Shown here in pieces: positions 34,980-43,505 of a DNA stretch of 64,000 nucleotides. Under the pieces are notes generated by a model. The model made no database searches and had not been told where the DNA came from. It worked only from the letters and a program-made list of their open reading frames with translations. The first letter of the stretch is position 1. Every line of letters starts with the position of its first letter. A program made the translations under genes and the position numbers. Origin of the DNA: Blautia argi (GTDB taxonomy: Bacteria > Bacillota > Clostridia > Lachnospirales > Lachnospiraceae); contig NZ_CP030280.1 in assembly GCF_003287895.1 (NCBI RefSeq), positions 1,309,501 to 1,373,500 on the forward strand, written 5' to 3'.

Positions 34980-35655
34980 ATGAAACGGATATTATTACTG
35001 GAAGATGACAGGGCATTGAACAGAGGTATTTCTTTAAAGCTGGAAAAGGAGGGCTATGAGGTCTTATCTGCTTTTTCCGTAAAAGAAGCCGAAGAACAGT
35101 TCCAGAAGGGAAAACTGGATTTGATTATCAGTGATATTACGCTTCCTGACGGCAATGGTATGGATTTTTGCAGAGAAGTGCGAAAAAGGAGTGATGTATA
35201 CATTATTTTTCTTACTGCTTTAGACCAGGAGGTAGACATTGTGAACGGATATGATTGTGGTGCAGATGATTATATTAACAAAGCCCTTCAGCCTTCTGGT
35301 GCTGATTTCCAAAGTAAATGCATGTATGCGAAGAACAGAGAAGCAGAGTGGACAGATTTTGATTTCCGGAGATTTGGAGGTACATTGTCATACTATGCAG
35401 GTATACAGAAACAGAGATGCCATTGTGTTGAGTAAAAAAGAGATTCAGCTTTTAATCTGTCTTATGGAACACGCGGGAACGGTTTTGACAAAGGAACAGA
35501 TTCTGGAAAGGGTATGGGATAAAGACGGGCAGTTTGTAGATGACAATACTGTGACCGTAAATATCAGCCGGTTAAAAAACAAGTTGGATACCAATGCAAT
35601 CGAAAATATAAGGGGATTGGGATATATATGGACAGGTACGGTAACAAAGAAATAA
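34980..35655 (+). pseudogene. OmpR-family response regulator, frameshifted in the receiver domain
   Basis: The receiver N-terminus (MKRILLLEDDRALNRGI, LIISDITLPDGNGMDF) is in one frame up to GADDYIN. The continuation KPFSLLVLISKVNACMRR and the winged-helix domain (LSKKEIQLLICLMEHAG, VNISRLKNKLD, IRGLGYIW) are in the next frame. Removing one A from AAA at 35280-35282 gives the canonical DDYINKPFSL and a 224-residue protein of normal length. AGGAG 9 bases before 34980 fixes the start. The gene overlaps the downstream kinase by 28 bases. If the extra base is real, the regulator is inactive while its kinase is intact. Confidence 0.85.
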
Positions 35656-36860
35656 AAAGAATTATCATGGCAGTCCTCTGTGTGCTGGCAGGAATGGTTC
35701 TACTGATGGTTTCTTATCTGGGATATGGATACAACAGAAGTAATGAGATGGCAGCAGAGCTGGCTTTGCAGGTACCTTCTGCTGAAAGTATTTGGATAGA
35801 GATTCGGGAAAGGGACAGAACGTTTTTCTCAGAAGAAGAACATGCAAAAGAAAAGGAACTTCGGGAAAAATACGGATATTCTGTTTGGTCTGCAAGAGAG
35901 AGCCGGGAAATCCTTCTTCTTTTGGCAGCAGAACTGTTGTTAAGCGGAGTGATACTGAGTTTATTTTTATATTTTCTCAGAAAAAGGGAAAAGGAAGAAG
36001 AGGAGAAAACAAAAGAACAGATACGAAAGCTGGAGCGCTGTATGGAGTGTTTTATAGAGGGGGATTTTGATACAGACAGATTGCGTAACCTGGAAGCTTT
36101 GGAACTTCAGGGATTGGGAGATAAGGTGCAAAAGTTGGGAAACTTTATAGAGAATATGAAGGAGCGTCTGGAACAGGAGGAAAACAGTACAAAGGCGCTG
36201 ATTACAGATATATCCCATCAGCTAAAAACACCTTTTGCGGCTTTTAAACTGTCTTATGAAATGCTGCAGGAGGATACGCTTACAAAAGAGGAACGAGAGG
36301 AATTTTATGCACAGGGACTTCAGGAGTTGGGCAACCTGGAAAAGCTTATCCAGCTTTTGCTGAATATGTCCAGGTTAGAAGGAAATATGATTCGCTTAAA
36401 GCCTCAGATGCGAAATTTGAAAGAAACTGTTTTAGGGGCTGTAAATACAGTAATTATGAAGGCTGTGGATAAAAATATAGAGATTTCTGCGGATATGAAG
36501 GATTGTATGACAAAGCATGATTTCAGATGGACGCAGGAAGCGGTTATTAATGTGTTGGACAATGCTGTGAAGTATTCTATGCCGGGAAGCAGGATAGAAA
36601 TACATCTGAATCAGTTGACCTCCTATGTCATGCTTGAAATTTCAGACCAGGGAATTGGTATTTCTTCAAAAGAGAAAAATAAAATTTTTCAGAGATTTTA
36701 CCGGGGAGAGCAGGCAAAAGAAATGGAACGGGACGGCGCAGGCGTGGGGCTTTATCTTGCAAGACAGATTTTGGAACAGCAGGGAGGAACCATTTGTGTA
36801 AAAGAGCAAAGCTGCAAAACAGGAAGCTGTTTTTGTATGATGCTACCTCTTTGCCATTGA
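35628..36860 (+). CDS. sensor histidine kinase
   Basis: Membrane sensor kinase of 410 residues. It has transmembrane segments at about 12-30 and 103-122 with a roughly 70-residue extracytoplasmic loop. A coiled region follows, then the H-box ITDISHQLKTPFAAF, N-box VINVLDNAVKYS and G-boxes (DQGIGIS, GAGVGLYLAR). It overlaps the frameshifted response regulator. The nearest plausible output is the ABC/FtsX exporter at 39.8-43.0 kb, as in VncRS-Vex type loci, although HelD and a flavin reductase gene intervene. Confidence 0.9.
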   Translation: MDRYGNKEIKRIIMAVLCVLAGMVLLMVSYLGYGYNRSNEMAAELALQVPSAESIWIEIRERDRTFFSEEEHAKEKELREKYGYSVWSARESREILLLLAAELLLSGVILSLFLYFLRKREKEEEEKTKEQIRKLERCMECFIEGDFDTDRLRNLEALELQGLGDKVQKLGNFIENMKERLEQEENSTKALITDISHQLKTPFAAFKLSYEMLQEDTLTKEEREEFYAQGLQELGNLEKLIQLLLNMSRLEGNMIRLKPQMRNLKETVLGAVNTVIMKAVDKNIEISADMKDCMTKHDFRWTQEAVINVLDNAVKYSMPGSRIEIHLNQLTSYVMLEISDQGIGISSKEKNKIFQRFYRGEQAKEMERDGAGVGLYLARQILEQQGGTICVKEQSCKTGSCFCMMLPLCH

Positions 36861-36870
36861 TGATAAATAA

Positions 36871-36912
36871 AAATATGAGATAAAATATGAGATAAAATAT
36901 GAGATAAAATAT
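36871..36912 (+). repeat. 12-base tandem repeat, about 3.5 copies
   Basis: The unit AAATATGAGATA repeats exactly at 36871, 36883 and 36895, followed by a partial copy. It begins 10 bases after the kinase stop and precedes a TATAAT at 36948-36953, the likely -10 of the helD transcript. Confidence 0.9.
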
Positions 36913-37051
36913 ATCAAAAAATTCTGGTGCTTTTTTCATACTTATGATATAATGATAGACCGCCTAAACTGGAGGGTGCTGTAAAACAAAGAGAAAACAG
37001 TGTCCGAGTCAGATTTTAGAGTGAAATTTGCAAATAGTGAGGGAAAGAAGA

Positions 37052-39094
37052 ATGAAAAAAAATCAGGATATGCTGTCAGAAAGGCAGCATTTGTTGTCGT
37101 GTCTGGAAATTATTCAGAAAAATATCCGGGAATATGAGGAAAAAGAGAAAGCCAGTAAAAAAGAAGTTACGCAGCTTTTTCAGGCTGTAAAAAAGGGAGA
37201 AGGCGATTCCTTTGGTTTGCTGGAAGCAGAGAAAAATATTCTGGAGCATATACAGAATTCCCTGCGGAAAAACAGGGCGGCTTTGAAAAAGGCATATTTC
37301 GGGAGAATTGACTATGAAGACAAATCTTATGGTGTAACAGAAAGCCGTTATATCGGAAAAAACGGAGTTACACGAAATTCCAATGAAGTGGTTATTGTAG
37401 ACTGGAGAGCGCCGGTTTCCAGCGTGTATTATGAAAATGAACTGGGAGAAGGCAGCTATGAGGTGCCGGGAAGCGAGCCGGTGGAAATTTCTCTTTTTAA
37501 AAAGAGAACCTATGATTTGCAGGGAGAAAAGCTGCAGGGATTTTATGACAATGATACGGCAGCGAACGATGACCTTCTGGTAAAGTATCTGTCCCAGCAT
37601 AAAGAAGCGGTCTTAGGCGATATTATCGCTACGATTCAGAAGGAACAGAATGAGATTATTCGTACCACACCCTATAAAAATATGATTGTACAGGGAGTGG
37701 CAGGCAGTGGAAAAACTACGGTGGCGCTGCACAGGATTTCTTATATCCTGTATAATTATGGGGAAGTGTATAAGCCCTCGGAATTTTGTATCATAGGCAG
37801 CAGTGATATGCTTTTAAATTATATCAGCAGCGGACTGCCAGAGTTGGACGTGAATCATGTGCGGCAAATGCGTATGGATATGTTTTTGCCCTATCTTTTA
37901 GAAAAATCCTGGAAAAAGAAATATAAAATCGTGGAAGGAAACCAGGATGCACAGGGGAAAAGCAGATTAGAATTTATCTCTGCCTTGGAAGACTTTCTAA
38001 AAGCGTGGATAGACAGATATTTACAACTCAAGGATATCCGGGATAAAGACCTGGGGCTTATTCTGTCTGAGGATAATATGCAGGATACGAAGATGAGAAA
38101 TCCGGAGCTTTCCCTTTTTCAGTTGGAAAAGCTATTTCATCAGAGAATTCGAAAGAGGATACAGTTTTTATGTACAGAAAGAGAAGAAAGCTTTTGCAGG
38201 GAAAAATTACAGGAATACAAAAACTGGTTCTGTTCTTCTAAAAACAAGTGGACAGAGGCCGGGGTGTATCTGTCCTTTCTGGAAGAGAGAAAGGTGCTGG
38301 GCAACAGTTATGAGGATACCATAATTCGCGTGGGAAAAGGAGAATTTGACCTGTATGATGCAGCAGCCCTGTGTCTGATTCGAAAGAGAATTTTTCTGAA
38401 AAAAGAAACTGACGAATTCAGTCAGATAATTCTGGACGAAGCACAGGACTTTGGAGAGTCTGTATATTATGTGTTAAAGCAGGTACTTCCCAAATGTTAT
38501 TTCACCATTATGGGCGATGTATCCCAGAATATCCGTTATGAAACAGGACTGAATAACTGGGAGATTTTAAAGAAAATTCTTTTAAGAGAGGGGAAGGACA
38601 GTTTCTATCTTCTGGCAAAAAGCTATCGAAATACCATTGAAATTTCCGAGTATGCAGGCCGTGTATTGGAGAAGGCGTCCCTGGGAGGCTATAAGATTCA
38701 ACCTGTTATCCGCCATGGAAGTCCGGTCTGTGTGAAGAGGGGAGAAAAGGAACATCTGGCAGAGCAGCTAACGACCCTTATCAGCAAAATACAGAAGAGG
38801 TTTGAAACCATTGCCGTAATCTGTCGAGATGAGAGAGATACAGAGGAAGTACGAAGAATTCTGGGAATAGAAAAACAGGAGGGCTTTTGCAATGGCATTA
38901 TGGTACTTCCGGTGGCGCTTACCAAAGGACTGGAATTTGATGCCGTAGTGTTGTGGCAGCCGGATAAAGAACGCTACGGAGAGAATATAAAGGAAGCCAA
39001 GCTTTTGTATGTAGCGATTACCAGAGCCTTACATGAACTGTATTTGTTAGGCGAGCATGAACTGACAGGTCTTTTAAACGAAAAAATAAAATAG
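37052..39094 (+). CDS. helD: HelD-family UvrD/Rep-like ATPase
   Basis: Superfamily 1 helicase-like protein that in Firmicutes removes stalled RNA polymerase from DNA. The 680-residue product has an N-terminal coiled-coil region, the HelD segment VDWRAPVSSVYYENE, Walker A VQGVAGSGKTTVALHR, Walker B IILDEAQDFGESVY, SYRN and the C-terminal KGLEFDAVVLW and YVAITRALHEL motifs. The ATG at 37052 follows GAGGGAAAG; a further upstream in-frame ATG has no ribosome site. It lies alone between a kinase gene and a flavin reductase. Confidence 0.9.
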   Translation: MKKNQDMLSERQHLLSCLEIIQKNIREYEEKEKASKKEVTQLFQAVKKGEGDSFGLLEAEKNILEHIQNSLRKNRAALKKAYFGRIDYEDKSYGVTESRYIGKNGVTRNSNEVVIVDWRAPVSSVYYENELGEGSYEVPGSEPVEISLFKKRTYDLQGEKLQGFYDNDTAANDDLLVKYLSQHKEAVLGDIIATIQKEQNEIIRTTPYKNMIVQGVAGSGKTTVALHRISYILYNYGEVYKPSEFCIIGSSDMLLNYISSGLPELDVNHVRQMRMDMFLPYLLEKSWKKKYKIVEGNQDAQGKSRLEFISALEDFLKAWIDRYLQLKDIRDKDLGLILSEDNMQDTKMRNPELSLFQLEKLFHQRIRKRIQFLCTEREESFCREKLQEYKNWFCSSKNKWTEAGVYLSFLEERKVLGNSYEDTIIRVGKGEFDLYDAAALCLIRKRIFLKKETDEFSQIILDEAQDFGESVYYVLKQVLPKCYFTIMGDVSQNIRYETGLNNWEILKKILLREGKDSFYLLAKSYRNTIEISEYAGRVLEKASLGGYKIQPVIRHGSPVCVKRGEKEHLAEQLTTLISKIQKRFETIAVICRDERDTEEVRRILGIEKQEGFCNGIMVLPVALTKGLEFDAVVLWQPDKERYGENIKEAKLLYVAITRALHELYLLGEHELTGLLNEKIK

Positions 39095-39162
39095 AAAAAC
39101 AGAAATTACCGGAGTATAATAAAGAGTGTAAAAATAAATGAAGAGAGAAAGGCAGGAACATC

Positions 39163-39729
39163 ATGAAAGTATTGTTATTAAATGGAAGTCCAAGAAAAGC
39201 AGGTTGTACTTTTACCGCTCTTAGCACAGTAGCCAAAGCGTTGGAAGAAAACGGTATTGAAACAGAGATTTTTCAGGCAGGAAATCCGGAAAAAGAGAGC
39301 ATAAAAGAGGCTGCATTAAAGCTGAAGGAAGCAGACGGCTTAATTGTAGGCTCTCCGGTATATTGGGCATCTCCTACAGGACAGATTATTGAATTTATGG
39401 ATAAGCTCTGTTCCCTTGCAGGAAAAGATATGCTTTATAAGCCGGCAGCAGCAGTTGCTTCTGCAAGAAGAGCGGGAACGACAGCAACCTTGGATGTACT
39501 GACAAAATATTTTGCATTTCATCAGATGCCGGTGATTTCCTCTAATTATTGGAATATGGTACATGGCAATACACCGGAAGAAGTATTGCAGGACGAGGAA
39601 GGGCTGCAGATTATGCGAGTTCTGGGAAAAAACATGGCATGGGTGTTAAAGTGTATGGAAGCCGGAAAAAAGGCAGGGGTACAGATGCCGACACCGGAAG
39701 AAAAGATAAAAACCAACTTTATCCGTTAA
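39163..39729 (+). CDS. NADPH-dependent FMN reductase/flavodoxin-fold protein
   Basis: Flavoprotein of 188 residues. The phosphate-binding loop LLNGSPRKAGCTFTAL and the SPVYWASPTGQIIEFMDKL segment are typical of the iron-sulfur-flavoprotein/FMN-reductase group, here without a cysteine cluster. It may transfer electrons to quinones or azo compounds. AAGGCAGGAAC lies before the ATG. No tightly linked redox partner is visible. Confidence 0.87.
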   Translation: MKVLLLNGSPRKAGCTFTALSTVAKALEENGIETEIFQAGNPEKESIKEAALKLKEADGLIVGSPVYWASPTGQIIEFMDKLCSLAGKDMLYKPAAAVASARRAGTTATLDVLTKYFAFHQMPVISSNYWNMVHGNTPEEVLQDEEGLQIMRVLGKNMAWVLKCMEAGKKAGVQMPTPEEKIKTNFIR

Positions 39730-39829
39730 AATTACAAAACTGTAAGGTTTCTGTCAGGAAATTGCAAGCCTTCTGTTGTATCATGCATAGTAAAGAGCAG
39801 AACATTTAAAACAGAAGGGAGCAGGAGAA

Positions 39830-40505
39830 ATGAAACCAATGGTAGAAGTGAGAAATCTAAAGAAATATTACGGAAAAGGGGAAAATCTGGTAAAAGCGGT
39901 AGACCATACAGACTTGGATATAGAAAGAGGAAAAGTTTACGGCAATTGTGGGGCGTTCCGGTTCCGGAAAAAGTACTCTTCTCCATTTAATCGGCGGTCT
40001 GGACAGACCGGATAAGGGAAGCGTACGCATAGACGGAGAGAATATTTTTAAGCTGAAGGACGAAGCCCTGGCTGTCTTTCGGAGAAAGAAAATCGGATTT
40101 ATTTTTCAGGATTATAATCTGATTCCCTCTCTGAATGTATGGGAAAATATTGTGCTTCCCATAGGGCTGGATAATCAGAGAGTCGACCATGCTTATATTA
40201 TGGAAATTGTAAAAAATATTGGGATTGAAGATAAGCTGAAAAATCTTCCCAATGCTCTGTCAGGAGGTCAGAAGCAGCGGGTAGCCATTGCAAGAGCCTT
40301 GGCTTCCCGGCCTGCTATTATTCTTGCAGATGAGCCGACCGGAAATTTGGATTCCAAGACAGAACTGGAGGTCATTGCCCTTTTAAAAGCCTGTGTCACC
40401 AAATACGGACAGACATTAGTTATGATTACCCATGATGAAACCATTGCCCAGATGGCAGATGAGGTCATTGTCATTGAAGACGGTAAGGTGGTGACAGAAG
40501 GATGA
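39830..40505 (+). pseudogene. MacB/LolD-type ABC transporter ATPase, frameshifted before Walker A
   Basis: ATPase of an FtsX-type exporter. The first strand (MVEVRNLKKYYGKGENLVKAV) is in one frame. Walker A (GRSGSGKSTLLHLIGGLDRP), the Q-loop FIFQDYNLIPSL, signature LSGGQKQRVAIARAL and Walker B ILADEPTGNLD are in the next. Deleting one T of TTT at 39936-39938 yields the canonical GKVTAIVGRSGSGKST and a 224-residue protein, the usual size. It overlaps the permease gene by 4 bases. As written the protein would stop before the nucleotide-binding site. Confidence 0.88.
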
Positions 40506-42964
40506 AAATAGTAACAAGAACTGCCTTTTCCAATATCAGGACAAATAAGAACAGAAATATTCTTATAGGCATTGCTATATTTTTGACCACACTTTTGCTG
40601 TTTGTGATACCGGGGATTGGCTTTGGAATTGTAAATTTGGAATTTGCAGCCGTGAATAAGGCATATCCCACCTTTCATGGATTGTACCGTGATGTAAAGC
40701 CGGAAACCGTACAGGAATTACAGGCCTCTAACCGTCTGGAAACTATAGGGCTTCGCTGTGATCCAGCAGTTATGATGAATGATGAATATTCCATTAGCAT
40801 GCTGTTTGTAGATAAGGTTTGCGCCGATCTGAATAAGTTTGAACTTGCTGAGGGCAATTTCCCGGAGCGGGAAAACGAAATTGTGGTATCTAAAGGCATT
40901 TTAAAGGTCATGGGTCTGGAAGGAAAAATCGGAGATACCATTCATATTCCCTATCAGCGCATGACAAAGGATGGACTGGATTTTGGCAGTGAAAAGGATT
41001 TTGTTATCTGCGGTATGATGGAGGATACCAAAGCGAACGAGGAAAGGAAAAACTACACGGCTCTTGTCTCCAAAGCATTTGCCAAACAGATTCTTCCGGC
41101 CGAGGAGTTGTTTTATCGCGTGTATTTCCGTATTCCGGCACAGACAGCAGGAACCACAGATGGCATGGAAGAAGAGATGAAGGATATTGCGGCAGATTTT
41201 GGCATTGACGAGGATAATTATCGGGAAAATACAGAATATCTGGCTGCAAATTATGTGGATCCCTCTGTCGTTCCCGCTATTGTCATGATTATGCTGGTAG
41301 TGGTGTTGGCAGGTGTTATTACCATATACAGTATTTACTATGTATCTATGATTCACAGGGTACAGGAATATGGAAGATTAAAGGCAATCGGAGCTACCAG
41401 ACATCAGATTCGCCAAATTGTCTTAAAGGAAGGCTTTTTTGTGGCAGTATTTGCCATTCCGGTAGGGCTTTTGGCCGGTACAGGGATTGTAGAGGCTGCT
41501 TTCCCGATAATCTATCATTTTCTGGATATTGATACAGAAAATACCATGAATATGGCAATTAAAGAGTTAGTGGAAGGCCATGAGGTGCAGTATCTGCATA
41601 TCTGGCTGTATCTTCTGGCAGCAGGAGTTGCTTTGCTTACCGTATATCTCTCTCTTTTGAAGCCCATGAGAATTGCTTCCAGAATTTCCCCTATAGAAGC
41701 GCTTCGTTATAACGGAGAAGAAAATCATGGAAAGGGAACGAGAAAGGGCTACGAAAGTCTGAATCTGTTCCGTCTGACCTGTTCAAACCTGGCAAGGAAT
41801 AAAAAGAGAACGGTGATTACCATTGTTTCTATGGCCTTTACTGGAATCCTTTTTGTAACAGTATCTGCCGGGCTGTCCTGTTCCGCACCCAGAGAATCTG
41901 CAAATGCCAGCATAGACGGGCAGTATCTTTTGAGAGTTATTACAGAATCTGGGAATAAGGAGCACCCAGAGTTGGAATGGAATCAGGTACAGCAGCACAA
42001 TCCTCTGACTCCGGAAGTTGTAAAGGAGATAGAAAAGCTGGACGGTGTTGCGAAAGTAGAGGTGAAATCTTCGATTTCCCTTAAGGCAGAGGAATATGAG
42101 GATTTTATGCAGGTAGTAGGATATTCCGAGAACTATGCAGAAATTTTGGAGAAAGGACTGGTAGAGGGGAAAGTAACCTATGAAGAATTGAAAAAAGGCG
42201 ACAAGGTGATATTAAGTAAAACTGCTCTTCACTGGTATCCTGAGTTAAAGGTGGGAGATAAAATTCTGTTTTCCTATAAGGACGGAGATGTTGTGAGGGA
42301 AAAGACCCTGGAAATTGCTGCAATTGGAAACTATTCAGAAGGAATCCAGGATTACAGTACATTTCTGACCGCAGATGAAGCTGTACAGAAGATGAGTCAG
42401 TACAATGTATACGATATCGTAAGTGTTTTTGCAGAAAAGGATTATGATGAAACACTGGAAAAAGCACTGGAAGCAATCTGTCAGAAGGCAGGCGGCATGG
42501 AAGTCAGCGATACCTGGCAGAAGGGTTATGAGGAATATGTGACAGCGATTTCTTTTATGTATATCGCAGTTTATCTCTTTCTGGGAATCTTAGGTATTAT
42601 CTGTATGATGAATATGGTAAATACCATGATAAACAGTATCCATGTGCGAAAAAAGGAGCTTGGTATGATGCAGGCAATCGGTCTGTCAGAACGGCAGCTT
42701 GTAAAAATGCTGAATCTGGAGGGTATGTTTTATACTCTGGGAACTCTGTTTTGCTCCGTCAGCCTGGGAAGTCTGGGAGGATATGCATTCTTCCTTTATG
42801 CAAGGGAAAATCATATTATGGGAATCCAGTATTTTCACTATCCCACACCGGCTGTTCTGGTGTTGATTACAGTTATGGTACTCTTCCAGGTGATTCTCAG
42901 CACAGTTATTGGAAAGTCCATGAAAAAGGAATCTCTGATTGAAAGAATCCGCTTCAGCGAATGA
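40502..42964 (+). CDS. FtsX-family ABC transporter permease
   Basis: Large permease of 820 residues with two FtsX/MacB-core units. TM1 at about 20-40 is followed by an extracytoplasmic domain and three helices near 258-390. A second unit follows (TM near 434, another extracytoplasmic domain, then helices near 690-810), each with the IHRVQEYGRLKAIGATRHQI or VRKKELGMMQAIGLSERQL cytoplasmic signature. Such permeases export peptides or lipids or act in antibiotic resistance. It starts in an ATGA overlap with the ATPase. A terminator follows 32 bases after the stop. Confidence 0.92.
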   Translation: MKIVTRTAFSNIRTNKNRNILIGIAIFLTTLLLFVIPGIGFGIVNLEFAAVNKAYPTFHGLYRDVKPETVQELQASNRLETIGLRCDPAVMMNDEYSISMLFVDKVCADLNKFELAEGNFPERENEIVVSKGILKVMGLEGKIGDTIHIPYQRMTKDGLDFGSEKDFVICGMMEDTKANEERKNYTALVSKAFAKQILPAEELFYRVYFRIPAQTAGTTDGMEEEMKDIAADFGIDEDNYRENTEYLAANYVDPSVVPAIVMIMLVVVLAGVITIYSIYYVSMIHRVQEYGRLKAIGATRHQIRQIVLKEGFFVAVFAIPVGLLAGTGIVEAAFPIIYHFLDIDTENTMNMAIKELVEGHEVQYLHIWLYLLAAGVALLTVYLSLLKPMRIASRISPIEALRYNGEENHGKGTRKGYESLNLFRLTCSNLARNKKRTVITIVSMAFTGILFVTVSAGLSCSAPRESANASIDGQYLLRVITESGNKEHPELEWNQVQQHNPLTPEVVKEIEKLDGVAKVEVKSSISLKAEEYEDFMQVVGYSENYAEILEKGLVEGKVTYEELKKGDKVILSKTALHWYPELKVGDKILFSYKDGDVVREKTLEIAAIGNYSEGIQDYSTFLTADEAVQKMSQYNVYDIVSVFAEKDYDETLEKALEAICQKAGGMEVSDTWQKGYEEYVTAISFMYIAVYLFLGILGIICMMNMVNTMINSIHVRKKELGMMQAIGLSERQLVKMLNLEGMFYTLGTLFCSVSLGSLGGYAFFLYARENHIMGIQYFHYPTPAVLVLITVMVLFQVILSTVIGKSMKKESLIERIRFSE

Positions 42965-42995
42965 CGAATAAAACAGAACTGCAGACTTTGCAGGG

Positions 42996-43042
42996 AAAAC
43001 CGCTGTACAGACAGGAAGCTGTCTTGCAGCGGTTTTCTTTTT
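42996..43042 (+). terminator. intrinsic terminator of the ABC/FtsX operon
   Basis: AAAACCGCTG and ACAGACAG pair with CTGTCTTG and CAGCGGTTTT across a GAAG loop, followed by CTTTTT. Confidence 0.9.
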
Positions 43043-43054
43043 AGGTTGTTGAAA

Positions 43055-43113
43055 AAACAGTATATAACAGCATAAAACAGTTGACAACAGTTTTATGCTG
43101 TTATATACTGTTT
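43055..43113. promoter_or_regulatory. 59-base palindromic operator of the GntR-ABC operon
   Basis: Two perfectly complementary 24-base arms, 43055-43078 and 43090-43113, flank an 11-base centre containing GTTGACAAC. The half-sites carry AACAGTATATAACAG and its mirror. This is the expected place for autoregulation by the GntR/YtrA-type regulator encoded 18 bases downstream. The promoter is embedded within it. Confidence 0.8.
43081..43109 (+). promoter_or_regulatory. consensus promoter inside the palindrome
   Basis: TTGACA (43081-43086) and TATACT (43104-43109), 17 bases apart. By symmetry the minus strand carries TTGTCA and TATACT with matching spacing, pointing leftwards. Confidence 0.8.
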
Positions 43114-43130
43114 GCAAGAGGAGGAAAACC

Positions 43131-43502
43131 ATGCAGATTATAATCAACCACTCATCTATGGTTCCCATTTATGAGCAGCTCGTGGACCAGATAAAAACAA
43201 TGATTTTAAATGAAGAGTTAAAACCGGGAGAAGGACTTCCCTCTGTACGCGTTCTGGCAAAGGAATTGAAAATCAGCGCACTGACTGTAAAAAAAGCATA
43301 CGATGCTCTGGAAGCAGAAGGTTTCACCATTACTGTACATGGAAAAGGCACATATGTGGCAGAAGCCAATCGTGACGCCAAGCTGCAGGAACAGCAAAAG
43401 GAGATAGAAGCAGAGTTTGAGCGTGTCATTGGCAAAGCAAGGAGATACGGTATGGCAGAGGAAGATATCCGGGTTGTTTTTGACTTGATTATGGAGGAAT
43501 AA
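43131..43502 (+). CDS. GntR-family regulator (YtrA subfamily)
   Basis: Short GntR repressor of 123 residues with only the winged helix (PIYEQLVDQIKTMILNEELK, LPSVRVLAKELKISALTVKK, TVHGKGTYVAE) and a roughly 35-residue C-terminal helix. This is the YtrA type that controls adjacent ABC transporters, often in response to cell-wall antibiotics. AGAGGAGGAAAACC sets the start at 43131. The next gene begins 3 bases after its stop. Confidence 0.93.
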   Translation: MQIIINHSSMVPIYEQLVDQIKTMILNEELKPGEGLPSVRVLAKELKISALTVKKAYDALEAEGFTITVHGKGTYVAEANRDAKLQEQQKEIEAEFERVIGKARRYGMAEEDIRVVFDLIMEE

Positions 43503-43505
43503 TAC

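Noticed and set aside
36871..36912. Short CRISPR array
   Set aside because: Repeats are 12 bases and directly adjacent without spacers, and no cas genes are present.
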